Part shown: piece by piece, positions 55,238 through 63,426 of the stretch
Position numbering within the stretch: the stretch's first letter is position 1
Layout: every line of letters begins with the position of its first letter
Assembly (NCBI GenBank): GCA_027486795.1
Contig: JAIXOI010000028.1
Coordinates: 1-64,000 of the forward strand
Length of the DNA stretch: 64,000 nucleotides
Direction of reading: 5' to 3'
Source of the DNA: Sphingobacteriales bacterium
Lineage (GTDB): Bacteria; Bacteroidota; Bacteroidia; Chitinophagales; CAIOSU01
Made by a program: the position numbers and the translations under genes
Notes under the pieces: generated by a model
Told to the model about the DNA's origin: nothing
Databases searched by the model: none
Seen by the model: the letters and a program-made list of their open reading frames with translations, nothing else

Positions 55238-55559
55238 AGCAATTTTTTTCCTAAGCTAACGAAATGTTTAGACATCTAATGGAGGCACTTAAATTTCCTT
55301 CTCAAATTAACACATGATAACCCTCAATTTAATAATGCGTATGTTTTATGAGGCTGTTGTAGCAGTTGTTTTTGAGCTGTAGATAAACGCAGGCAAATGC
55401 TTGCCCATGGCTAAGCTTCCCGTTTAAAACGGGAAGCCAGACAGGTAATGGTAGGCTGAAATAGCGAATGGCAACGCCAAATATAGGCCTTGCCCAGCAG
55501 GGTGGCCAACGTATTTGAAATTAAAAAACAAATACTATTTTTGTGGTAAATTAGTAGTT
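55238..55559. other. 322-bp intergenic region right of the putative nuclease gene
   Basis: No gene. It contains the upstream region of the minus-strand nuclease gene, the right direct repeat (55352-55404) and a perfect hairpin TTCCCGTTT/AAACGGGAA (about 55417-55434), whose relative lies at the left flank. The rest appears featureless. Confidence 0.65.
55352..55404 (+). repeat. Right direct repeat flanking the 771-aa gene
   Basis: A 53-bp partner of 52744-52796 in the same orientation (GGCTGTTGTAGCAGTTGTTT ... CGCAGGCAAATGCTTGC). Together they bracket the nuclease-like gene and its promoter region. Confidence 0.75.
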
Positions 55560-57011
55560 ATGAAACAACTATACACGGTATTGTTTATTGCCTTATCGGT
55601 TGGGAATATGCTAGCGCAGCAGTCCACCGAAACCAATGTGCTCAACTCTAGATTGATTGCTACCAATACCGAAAGGTGGACTTCCGGAAGCTGGGCTGAG
55701 CAGGACTCTACTCACTATACGTACTCGGGTACCCGGGGCGGCGAGTATGTGAACAGTCAATTGTTTGCCGATTATGATTTGGGCCAAAGTTGGTATTGGC
55801 AAGGCGGCACGCCCACCAATGCTAACCTTTATGAAAGAACCTACGACGCCAACAACCGTTTGATACAGACCGTAATTAAATTCTGGAACAACGCGGCTTG
55901 GACCAATAACACCAGAGAGACAACTACCTACGGGCCTTATGGCTTAACGGACTTTCTTTCGGAAGAGTGGGACGGCAGCGCGTGGGTAGGCTCTTACCGG
56001 ATTAATTATATTTTTGATGCTGCTGGCAATGAAATAACTGGGCAACGTGACATTTGGAATGGCACTGTTTGGGTAGGTAGCACGAAAGTTTTTTCAACAT
56101 ACAATGCCAACAACGAACTGCTTACCCGCACTACGCAGAATTATCAATCGAGCACTTGGAGAAACCAATACCGCTACTTTTATACGCTGGATGCAGCGGG
56201 CAATATTTTGAGTTATACTTACGAAACCTGGAACACGGGCACCAGTGCTTGGGAGCCATCGAACAGGAGGCAATATACTTACAATGCCGCGGGCAAGGAA
56301 CTGACAATGGTACTGCAACAATACAACAATGGTAATTGGGAAGATGATGACCGCGAAACGAGAACCTATAACGGGCAAGGATACTTGACGCGCAAACTTA
56401 TTGAAACATACGCAAGCGGCACTTGGCAAAACACACAACGAACCGACTACACGCCGAACAGTGTAGGTTTAGATACGGAAAAATTGGTGTATTCATGGGC
56501 TAACGGAATATGGAACGAAACCTCTCGCGACAGGAGCACCTATGATGCAGCCGGCAATAAATTAACTTTTGTAACCAGTACCTACGTTTCTGGTGCTTGG
56601 AACGACCAGTATAGCGCAGTTTATACCTACAACGCTTTCAACCAATGGGTAACTTTTTTGTACCAAGAAAATTTCGGTAGCGGGTTAGAAAACAACATCC
56701 GCGCTTTTTATTACTACGAAACGTACGAAGATGGTACATCGGGCATTACAACACTGCCTACGTTGTCGTCGGTGGTGTTGCCAAACCCGTTTACCATAAA
56801 TGTAGCTATACAATTGCAGGTAACCGAGGCGGGCAACCATACTTTTGAGGTGTATAACATGGCTGGTCAGCGCGTGCACACTGAGAGCCGCCACCTTACA
56901 CCTGGCCCACAAACCATCGTTTGGGATGGGCAGCAAGTGCCACAAGGCGTGTACTTTTATAAAATACACGCCCAAAGCGGCCTAGCCAGCGGTAAGTTGG
57001 TAAAGCAATAA
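55560..57011 (+). CDS. Secreted repeat protein with T9SS type A sorting domain
   Basis: 483 aa from ATG 55560; the signal peptide is MKQLYTVLFIALSVGNMLAQ. Residues about 30-390 consist of about 12 degenerate units of roughly 25-30 aa built around a W, a Y-T-Y-strand and a D/N-AAGN turn (YTYNAAGKELTMVLQQYNNG; STYDAAGNKLTFVTSTYVSG), similar in style to YD/RHS-like repeats but lacking an RHS core. The last 80 residues (VVLPNPFTINVAIQL to GKLVKQ) are a T9SS sorting domain. It is probably a surface or secreted binding protein. A terminator follows. Confidence 0.82.
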   Translation: MKQLYTVLFIALSVGNMLAQQSTETNVLNSRLIATNTERWTSGSWAEQDSTHYTYSGTRGGEYVNSQLFADYDLGQSWYWQGGTPTNANLYERTYDANNRLIQTVIKFWNNAAWTNNTRETTTYGPYGLTDFLSEEWDGSAWVGSYRINYIFDAAGNEITGQRDIWNGTVWVGSTKVFSTYNANNELLTRTTQNYQSSTWRNQYRYFYTLDAAGNILSYTYETWNTGTSAWEPSNRRQYTYNAAGKELTMVLQQYNNGNWEDDDRETRTYNGQGYLTRKLIETYASGTWQNTQRTDYTPNSVGLDTEKLVYSWANGIWNETSRDRSTYDAAGNKLTFVTSTYVSGAWNDQYSAVYTYNAFNQWVTFLYQENFGSGLENNIRAFYYYETYEDGTSGITTLPTLSSVVLPNPFTINVAIQLQVTEAGNHTFEVYNMAGQRVHTESRHLTPGPQTIVWDGQQVPQGVYFYKIHAQSGLASGKLVKQ

Positions 57012-57034
57012 ACACACCCTACACATAATATCCC

Positions 57035-57071
57035 AAAGCCGTTGCCAACAATCATTGGCAACGGCTTTTTT
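57035..57071 (+). terminator. Strong intrinsic terminator
   Basis: AAAGCCGTTGCCAA pairs with TTGGCAACGGCTTT around a 6-nt loop, followed by TTTT. It lies 23 bp after the T9SS gene stop. Confidence 0.92.
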
Positions 57072-57540
57072 GTTGGCCAAAGGGCTACCGCCAAATATAG
57101 TTTAGTAGTGGGAGATGTGAGAGTATAAAAATTTAATCAATTGAAATACAATAGATAGTAGCAGTAGTATAAAATTATTTTAACTTCTACTTGCGAAGAA
57201 TAAAACACAGCTGTAAATTAGTGATTAGTTGATTGGTTGATTAGTTGATTGGTCCATGGTCCATGGTCCATAGTCCATGGTCCATAGTCCATAGTCCATG
57301 GTCCATAGTCCATAGTCCATGGTTGATAGCTTGCCTCGCCTCAGGCGAGGGTTGATAGCTTGCCTCGCCTTGGGCGAGGGTTGATCTGTCATTTCCTATC
57401 TGTCATCTCTCATTTCTCATCTGTCATCTGTTATTTCTCATTTACTATCTCTTATTTCTCCTTTCCCATTTATTGTTTTCCATTTTCAAATTTCCAAATT
57501 ACCTAATTTCCAAATTTCCAAATTCTCAAATTATCTCGCT
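57072..57540. repeat. 470-bp block of microrepeats
   Basis: No gene. After about 150 bp of AT-rich sequence come, in order: GATTGGTTGATTAG stutters (57222-57252), TCCATAGTCCATGG stutters (57253-57324), two TTGATAGCTTGCCTCGCC units with the CTCGCC-palindrome (57335-57378), TCATCTCTCATT stutters (57387-57470) and TTTCCAAATT stutters (57480-57535) ending at the next ATG. Unit lengths are 7-14 bp and irregular, so this is neither a simple satellite nor a CRISPR. Confidence 0.85.
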
Positions 57541-58425
57541 ATGCCCCGCCCACCCAAAATTAATCGGGAGATATTGCAAATCTTCCGCAATCTGGTTAAA
57601 GAAGAAAACCTATTGTTGGCCTGTACCGACGAAGACATGGTGATGATGCTCAACGAAGAGTTATTTGTTGAGCACCGGATAAGCTACCGCACGTTTCAGC
57701 GCTACAAAAGCCGTGCCTTGCGGCAAATGCCCATACCCGATGCCGACCCACTGTATATCGATTTGTTTACTATCCTGCGCACGGGATATGTGCGGCTGCG
57801 CCAGCAATTGCTCGGTGCGGTTATAAAAGACAATATTGGCTGCAAACGATACATGTGGATATTAGAGCGGAAATTTAAGGAATGGAACATACGCTGGGTA
57901 GCACCCGAATTGGAGCTCGCCGAAAACCCTGAGGAAGCCATAGTAGAGGATACCGATAATTACCCAACCTTAACGGGCACTTACTACGACCTGAACATGG
58001 ATGTGCGCCCTAAAGACATTGCGCCTGTTGATAATGCCATTTTTCAGGGTTATGTAATACCCAACCCCGACTACCAGGGCGAAGAAAACGATACTACGCG
58101 TGCCATAAAGGCTATGTGCGAGTTTATGGAGGAGAATAAACTACCCGAAGGAGAGCATCTTAAGCTGTTGGCGCAGCGTGGTGCCGAAACGGACAAGCGT
58201 TTGGCCGCAAAACGGCAGCAAGAGGCCGAGCTGGCTGCACAAGAGGCCAAGTTGCCCCCAGCCAGTCCACACCCGATGCGCACCAAGGAGCAAAGAATGT
58301 TGAGTAACCCGCGGAGGGGGCTGTTTACGAAAATTAAAACAAGTGCAGGCCAGTTGTACGAAGAAACACCAGAGAGTATGACCTACGAGCCTTTTGCCAC
58401 CGACGGAACGCTGGCAAAGTGGTAA
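57541..58425 (+). CDS. Hypothetical protein with HTH-like N-terminus, 294 aa
   Basis: Basic N-terminus (MPRPPKINREILQIFRNLV) and the pattern DEDMVMMLNEELFVEHRIS followed by YRTFQRYKSRAL, resembling a helix-turn-helix of the kind seen in small terminase subunits or transposon regulators. A second helical region (about 80-125) follows, then an acidic middle and an Ala/Glu/Gln-rich coil (about 215-240). No phage gene is nearby. The coding style is GC-richer than the surrounding microrepeats, and the frame is clean over 885 bp, so it is a real gene. Function unknown. Confidence 0.65.
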   Translation: MPRPPKINREILQIFRNLVKEENLLLACTDEDMVMMLNEELFVEHRISYRTFQRYKSRALRQMPIPDADPLYIDLFTILRTGYVRLRQQLLGAVIKDNIGCKRYMWILERKFKEWNIRWVAPELELAENPEEAIVEDTDNYPTLTGTYYDLNMDVRPKDIAPVDNAIFQGYVIPNPDYQGEENDTTRAIKAMCEFMEENKLPEGEHLKLLAQRGAETDKRLAAKRQQEAELAAQEAKLPPASPHPMRTKEQRMLSNPRRGLFTKIKTSAGQLYEETPESMTYEPFATDGTLAKW

Positions 58426-58641
58426 TTGGTTATTGGTTAATTGGTTATTGGTTGATTGGTTGATTAGTTATTCGTTATTGGTTATTTGTTTATTGCTTGC
58501 CTCGCCTTGGGCGAGGATTGATTCGTCATCTGTCATCTCTCATTTCTCATCTCTCATCTCTCATTTCTCATTTCTCATCTGTCATCTGTCATTTCTCATC
58601 TCTCATCTCTCATCTGTCATTTCTCATCTGTCATTTCTCAT
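58426..58641. repeat. Second block of microrepeats
   Basis: TTGGTTATTGGTTGATTGG stutters (58424-58495), one CTCGCC-palindrome copy (58501-58515) and TCATCTCTCATTTC stutters (58526-58640). This is the same order of families as the block at 57222-57470, on the other side of the 294-aa gene. Confidence 0.85.
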
Positions 58642-60432
58642 TTAAACGATTCCCATGTTTTTCATCAAGAGGCTGGCGTTGAAGTTTTGGGTAATGCCGT
58701 TGTGAAGTTTATAGTCGAAGTGCATTTGGTTGCCGTCAATCACAATCTCGAAGCATTGGTTGCGCACATGGCCCGGGTGGCGTGCTTCCAGTTCGCCCAG
58801 TTCCAAATCGTGGGTGGCCACCATACCTGATGCGCCAAGGGCCAATAGGCGCTCAATGAGTGCTTCTGAGCCCAGGTGTTGGTCGGTGCTGTTGGTGCCT
58901 TTTAGTATTTCATCCAATAGGATTAAGTACTTCTTGCCCGCCTCCAAATCCTTTACAATGCTTTGAAGACGTTTCAATTCGGCAAAGAAATATGATTCGT
59001 GCTTTTGCAGCGAGTCGGTGGTGCGCATGCTGGTGTACATTTCCATGGGCACAAAACGGAAGTTTTGGGCGCAAACCGGTGCACCAGCACAGGCCAAGGC
59101 CATATTGATGCCCACTGCCCTAAGGAAGGTGCTTTTGCCCGCCATATTGGCTCCAGTTATGAGTATAATGTATCCCGAAGTGGGGATGCTTAAGTTGTTG
59201 GTAATTCGCTCGTTATCATTCAACAACGGATGTCCAAGTTCAATGGCTTCTAATTGAAAATCATTGGTTTCGGGCGTTGGGAAGGCGAAGTTGGGTTTGT
59301 TGTAGTGCAGGTTGGCTAGGCTCAGCAAGGCATCGAACTCGCCAGCAACTTCAAACCATTGTGCTAGGGCAGAGCGGTGCTGTTTTTTCCAACGTTCTAG
59401 CCGCAGGGCATTTTGCAAATCCCATTGTGCGAGACCATTGGTAATTATATAGCCCGGTAAGTTTCGGCGGCTCTCGAGGCTATCGGTAATACGCGACAGC
59501 GAACGGAAGTAGGCACTTGCCGGCTCTTTACCTGTTACTATGCGTTGTTGTAATTGCTGCAGCAGCGCTGATTTGAACTGGTGCTGCTCAATAATGCTCA
59601 GTAAGCGGGCATATTTTTTAAGCAAATCGTGGCGGCCGCTTACTTGATCCATTACTTGGCTCACTTTCTTGAAATAGGCACCGGCATAAGCCAGCATCCC
59701 GAAGAAAATAGCTGCAGTAATTTCCGCCGAAAGCACTCCCACCGAGGTGGCCACGATGCTGCCAACCACGGCCAATGGGCCCAAAATGGTCAACACCCTT
59801 ACATCAATCCGTTTCAAAAACCATTCGGGCTCTTGCAGCCAAGTATTGAGTTGTTGTCGTGCATTGCTTTTTTCGGGGCTCATCATGCCATAAGCCTGAA
59901 AGTCTTGCCTTACATCTAGCAGTGGGGCAAGCTCCTTGATGGCTTCTTGGCGTTGCAATATATCTTGCCTATCAATGGTTGGGTTGGTTAGCCAATCGGC
60001 CAAGGTTTCGCTGCCTTGCGGGCACACGGTGCGGTTTAGCCACTGAAACAGCGAGCCGTCGCCAAACAAGTCCAAATCGAGGGCATAGGGGTGGGCGGGG
60101 TTTAAAAATTCTTTGCCTGTTGCAAAACCTTCAAACTGCCCATTAAGTGCCCTGGTTTCCAGCGTATTAATGGTTGCCAGTTGTTGGTTGTAGCTAAATT
60201 GCTCATCGGCTTTGCCTTGTAGTTTCATGAGCCACAAAAAAGGCACAATAGCAATAAACACTATGCCAAAAATGGCCGCCGCACCACCCGACCAAAAATA
60301 CCACAACATGAAAGCTGCCAATAAAAACAATGCCAAGCGCGCCATTGCCAACGAATTGCTTTTATTTTTTTGTGCTTCGGCAAGTTTTGTAAACTCTCTG
60401 GTGCGTTGCAGGTATGTTTCGTCAATGTTCAT
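58642..60432 (-). CDS. MutS-family ATPase (short MutS-like, no mismatch domain)
   Basis: 596 aa from ATG 60432. Two membrane-like hydrophobic stretches near the N-terminus (about 30-70) and another pair (about 210-250) are followed by MutS core helices. The C-terminal ABC-type ATPase has Walker [17 protein letters not shown], the signature region with [20 protein letters not shown], Walker [16 protein letters not shown] and the H-loop VATHDLEL. Domains I and II of true MutS (mismatch recognition) are missing and there is no Smr tail. It belongs to the MutS-like group found in Bacteroidota, possibly membrane-associated. A role in mismatch repair is doubtful. Confidence 0.88.
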   Translation of the reverse strand: MNIDETYLQRTREFTKLAEAQKNKSNSLAMARLALFLLAAFMLWYFWSGGAAAIFGIVFIAIVPFLWLMKLQGKADEQFSYNQQLATINTLETRALNGQFEGFATGKEFLNPAHPYALDLDLFGDGSLFQWLNRTVCPQGSETLADWLTNPTIDRQDILQRQEAIKELAPLLDVRQDFQAYGMMSPEKSNARQQLNTWLQEPEWFLKRIDVRVLTILGPLAVVGSIVATSVGVLSAEITAAIFFGMLAYAGAYFKKVSQVMDQVSGRHDLLKKYARLLSIIEQHQFKSALLQQLQQRIVTGKEPASAYFRSLSRITDSLESRRNLPGYIITNGLAQWDLQNALRLERWKKQHRSALAQWFEVAGEFDALLSLANLHYNKPNFAFPTPETNDFQLEAIELGHPLLNDNERITNNLSIPTSGYIILITGANMAGKSTFLRAVGINMALACAGAPVCAQNFRFVPMEMYTSMRTTDSLQKHESYFFAELKRLQSIVKDLEAGKKYLILLDEILKGTNSTDQHLGSEALIERLLALGASGMVATHDLELGELEARHPGHVRNQCFEIVIDGNQMHFDYKLHNGITQNFNASLLMKNMGIV

Positions 60433-60436
60433 GACG

Positions 60437-60444
60437 CAAAAATA
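60437..60444 (-). promoter_or_regulatory. -7 element just upstream of the MutS-like gene
   Basis: The minus strand reads TATTTTTG, a perfect TAnnTTTG, ending only 4 nt before ATG 60432. If used, the mRNA would be nearly leaderless or would start at a later codon. Chance occurrence is possible. Confidence 0.35.
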
Positions 60445-60537
60445 TGCAAATACCCTGCACCAATTATATATTTTCAAAAATGGAATGTTTTCAATGATTT
60501 GTGCGTTCTGCTAGGTGGTTCGTAATAGAAGCTAGGT

Positions 60538-61704
60538 ATGATTTGGAATATGTGTTGCCGCTTAGGCATGGTTTGGCTTATTTTGTTTTTAGCATCAACT
60601 AGTTTATTTGCCCAACACGCTACCGATACGGTAGCAAAACCGCTGAAACCCAAAATGCTTTTTAGGCGCAATTTGGATGGTATACCCCGGTATTTTTATC
60701 ATGGCAGCGAGTATGGCAGCGAGGCATTGTACAACCCCGTTACGCTGGTATTGAACATGGGGTATGACATTACCCAACTGAAAAGCGCGGGTGGTGGCGT
60801 TTTTAATTTTCCTTTTCCGCGCTCGGCTAAAAACACTTTTGTTAATCTGGTTAGGCCCGATAAGGCCATAAGGGATATTGGCGCTGGCAAATGGATAAGT
60901 TCTGAGCTAGTACCTGGCAACTTTACCCGAAAGGGTTCTCAATGGCTGCCCAATTATACGCTACACCTTTTTGGCAGCGGAATGACCTACACCAACATAT
61001 CGGAGTGGTATGATGCACACGGGGTGCGCAGGCCGCGGCTTATGGGGCTTATAACCGTGGTTACAGGCCAATTGCTGAACGAGATAATTGAAAACGAAGG
61101 TTGGGTAGGTACCAACACCGACCCTATTGCCGATTTTTATATTTTCAATATTGCTAGCATTCTGTTGTTTACATCGCCCAAAGTGAACCATTTTTTTAGC
61201 CACACACTCCATATGGCCGATTGGTCGCTAATGCCAACTTTTACATTGCCATACGGCAACATTCAAAACAATGGGCAGTACTTTTCTTTGAAATATAGCA
61301 TGCCTTTTTATAAACCACTTAAGTTGTTTATGCGCATGGGCATGAGTACGCAATTGGGTTTATCATATCAGCTCAACAGGGAGTATTGCTTATCAGTTGG
61401 GGCAGGAGTTCGTAGTTACGAATTGCAGTTTTTGGATAGTGCTGCCAGACAAGTTACCGTATCAACGGTGCCTACGGTGGGTATTTTCTTGGATAAAAAC
61501 AATACCGTTCTGGCGCAGTTAATTTGGTCGCAGAGCGAAGATAATTTCTTTAACGCCAGTGTTTACCCAGGGGTGTTGCATATTGGCAAATTTACGCCAG
61601 GTTTGTGGGCCATCATTGGCAGGCATGGTTATGCAACATTTGGCATTACCAGCAAATACACCTTCGGCATAGGCATTGGTGGAGAGGTAAATGGGCCTTT
61701 CTAG
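60538..61704 (+). CDS. Predicted envelope protein, 388 aa
   Basis: The signal peptide is MVWLILFLASTSLFAQ (start ATG 60538; ATG 60550 and 60568 are alternatives). The mature part begins with NLDGIPRYFYHGSEYGSEAL, followed by a conserved-looking centre (LHLFGSGMTYTNISEWYDAH) with a hydrophobic stretch around 150-215. Beta-strand alternation and a final aromatic (GEVNGPF) suggest an outer-membrane barrel, possibly DUF3943-like. Function unknown. It ends in a 4-bp convergent overlap with the PspC gene. Confidence 0.7.
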   Translation: MIWNMCCRLGMVWLILFLASTSLFAQHATDTVAKPLKPKMLFRRNLDGIPRYFYHGSEYGSEALYNPVTLVLNMGYDITQLKSAGGGVFNFPFPRSAKNTFVNLVRPDKAIRDIGAGKWISSELVPGNFTRKGSQWLPNYTLHLFGSGMTYTNISEWYDAHGVRRPRLMGLITVVTGQLLNEIIENEGWVGTNTDPIADFYIFNIASILLFTSPKVNHFFSHTLHMADWSLMPTFTLPYGNIQNNGQYFSLKYSMPFYKPLKLFMRMGMSTQLGLSYQLNREYCLSVGAGVRSYELQFLDSAARQVTVSTVPTVGIFLDKNNTVLAQLIWSQSEDNFFNASVYPGVLHIGKFTPGLWAIIGRHGYATFGITSKYTFGIGIGGEVNGPF

Positions 61705-61865
61705 GGCTTTACCAATGCCAATATTAGGTATATTAATACTGGAGAACCGAGGCCCAATATGGCAGCTGCAACAAAAATAATGCGCAGCATGGTTACGTCT
61801 ATTTCGAACTTTTGGCTCAGCCAAGCGCAAACGCCAAGAATTTTTTTATCGGGGTATGTAGTCAT
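61701..61865 (-). CDS. Mini PspC-domain membrane protein (1)
   Basis: 54 aa from ATG 61865 (MTTYPDKKILGVCAWLSQKF). It shows the PspC hallmark, KxxxGVCAWLSQKFEID followed by a long hydrophobic helix (MLRIIFVAAAILGLGSPVLI) and YLILAL. PspC proteins respond to membrane stress. Most are longer; this is the bare domain. It lies 11 bp after a second such gene, so the two are a tandem pair. Confidence 0.82.
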   Translation of the reverse strand: MTTYPDKKILGVCAWLSQKFEIDVTMLRIIFVAAAILGLGSPVLIYLILALVKP

Positions 61866-61876
61866 GATATATCGGT

Positions 61877-62095
61877 TTATAAATCCCAAACTTGGCTACG
61901 CTGCCCTTTTACATAATCTTTCAAGTTGAGAATAAAAGCTATGGTTAAATAAATAACAACCGGCGAGCCTACTGTAAATAAAGTACTGTAAATAAAATAC
62001 AGGCGAATTTTGCCAGAAGGCATCCGAAGCACATAGCCTAAGTAGCTACATACGCCAAAGAATTTAGTTTCTACAAAAGATCTTACAGTTAGCAT
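61877..62095 (-). CDS. Mini PspC-like membrane protein (2)
   Basis: 72 aa from ATG 62095 (MLTVRSFVETKFFGVCSYLG). The order FFGVCSYLGYVLRMPSGKIR, then LYFIYSTLFTVGSPVVIYL, parallels the neighbour's GVCAWLSQKFEID and GSPVLIYL, so both are diverged copies. A charged tail follows (NLKDYVKGQRSQ). It lies 10 bp after the DUF2851 gene in one operon: DUF2851, PspC-2, PspC-1. Confidence 0.75.
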   Translation of the reverse strand: MLTVRSFVETKFFGVCSYLGYVLRMPSGKIRLYFIYSTLFTVGSPVVIYLTIAFILNLKDYVKGQRSQVWDL

Positions 62096-62105
62096 AGGCT
62101 CTAAG

Positions 62106-63395
62106 TTATAAATTAGTTTCCACAAACCCTACAACAGGTTTGCGCAGCAGGCTATTACCTATGCTACAACTTAGGCATTTTTTGTGGTCGCAATGTTCGT
62201 TTTTCAATTGCAGCAATGCTTGGCTTTCATAGGCATTGTCTGCTTTTCGGCCCAATCTGGCCCAATTTTTTATTATCTCGTTTTGCTCGGCTTTTATGTG
62301 TTCAAGCCAGTTTAGCGCGCGGTCTTGTAGGTGTTCATCGCCTTTGTGGCGCGCATAGGCAAACAGAATAGGGGCAATAGTATTGATGACCAATAAGTGC
62401 AAGGTTTCGGTACCTAATTCTTTTATCTTGGGTGCACTTTCTTTGCCAAATGTATAATGGGTGTTCCAGTACTCCGATGTACCTACCTTAAACAGCTCCT
62501 CTACTTCTTTTAAATTGCTGGTTTCCAATACCTTGCTAAACAAATGCACGCTGCGGTGCAGCAACATAGCAAACTGTGCCAGCCGAACCGTAGGAAAGGA
62601 AGGAGGCCGCAGGCGCATAAATTTCCAACTATGGCCTTGGGTAGGCCTAAGCTGGTACTTATGTTGTTGGTACCTATACTCGCGTTGCAGGCTGGCCATG
62701 TATTCGTCTTTGGGCTCATCGTTTAGCATGCCTGCTTGCCCAAACAAAAGGGCCTCTATACATTTCAGGTCGTGTTTTTGTTTGGCCACAATGTTTAGTG
62801 GCAGCGAGCAAGCCATTAACTCAAATGGCTCACGGTTTACTTTTAGCCCAAACCCCCGAGCGGTAAGTTGGTACATCGTTTCCTCCCAGCTACCTATGTT
62901 TCGCTTAAGCAGCGCATCAATGGCAAGTGTTTTTTGCTCCAATCTTTCTATTACCATCCGTTCTTTGCAGAGCGTAAAAGTCATTTCATCTACATCGGCC
63001 AGCATTTTCTCGCACGGTATCCATTGTTTGTTGTTCAACAAATAGTGGTAGCGGCTAAGCAAGCTCTCTTGCACCAAACCTTTCAGCGCAAGGGTAGGGG
63101 CGCCAGTTACGCCATCTTTGTCGTGCTCGTATACCACATGTAGTATAATATTGCCAAAGCTAGGGTCGTATTGGTGCTTGTGGTGCAGCCAATCGCTGCT
63201 TTTTTGGTGTATTTCTACATTACCCGCCCAAAGCGTATCGGCAATGCGAATGCGGGCATTGGTAAAATCTGGCCCCGCATCGTGATTGCGTTGTCCGGGG
63301 TTTATTACTTCAATAGTTTCGCCTTCCTCGCTACGGAGGTGGTTGTTGGCAAACAAGCGGTGCTGCCATATATAGTAAAGTAGCTCTTCGTTCAC
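62106..63395 (-). CDS. DUF2851 family protein
   Basis: 429 aa. Diagnostic start MNEELLYYIWQHRLFANNHL, then INPGQRNHDAGPDFTNARIR and NVEIHQKSSDWLHHKHQYDP. The Asp/Glu and His residues there, with IILHVVYEHD, resemble a nuclease-like metal site, but the family has no proven activity. A C-terminal cluster of cysteines (HCDHKKCLSCSIG) may bind metal. First gene of the operon with the two PspC genes. Widely conserved in Bacteroidota. Confidence 0.85.
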   Translation of the reverse strand: MNEELLYYIWQHRLFANNHLRSEEGETIEVINPGQRNHDAGPDFTNARIRIADTLWAGNVEIHQKSSDWLHHKHQYDPSFGNIILHVVYEHDKDGVTGAPTLALKGLVQESLLSRYHYLLNNKQWIPCEKMLADVDEMTFTLCKERMVIERLEQKTLAIDALLKRNIGSWEETMYQLTARGFGLKVNREPFELMACSLPLNIVAKQKHDLKCIEALLFGQAGMLNDEPKDEYMASLQREYRYQQHKYQLRPTQGHSWKFMRLRPPSFPTVRLAQFAMLLHRSVHLFSKVLETSNLKEVEELFKVGTSEYWNTHYTFGKESAPKIKELGTETLHLLVINTIAPILFAYARHKGDEHLQDRALNWLEHIKAEQNEIIKNWARLGRKADNAYESQALLQLKNEHCDHKKCLSCSIGNSLLRKPVVGFVETNL

Positions 63396-63426
63396 TGTAT
63401 AAAGATAGCAAAGAAGTTTTGTTGTG

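Noticed and set aside
55560-57011. RHS/YD polymorphic toxin
   Set aside because: The repeats resemble YD units only loosely, there is no RHS core cleavage motif or toxin tip, and the C-terminus is a T9SS sorting domain.
57222-57535. Possible CRISPR array
   Set aside because: The repeated words are only 7-14 bp, contiguous and imperfect, without unique spacers of constant length, and no cas gene is nearby.
57541-58425. Prophage small terminase subunit
   Set aside because: Only a vague HTH similarity; no large terminase, portal or other phage gene is present within the window.
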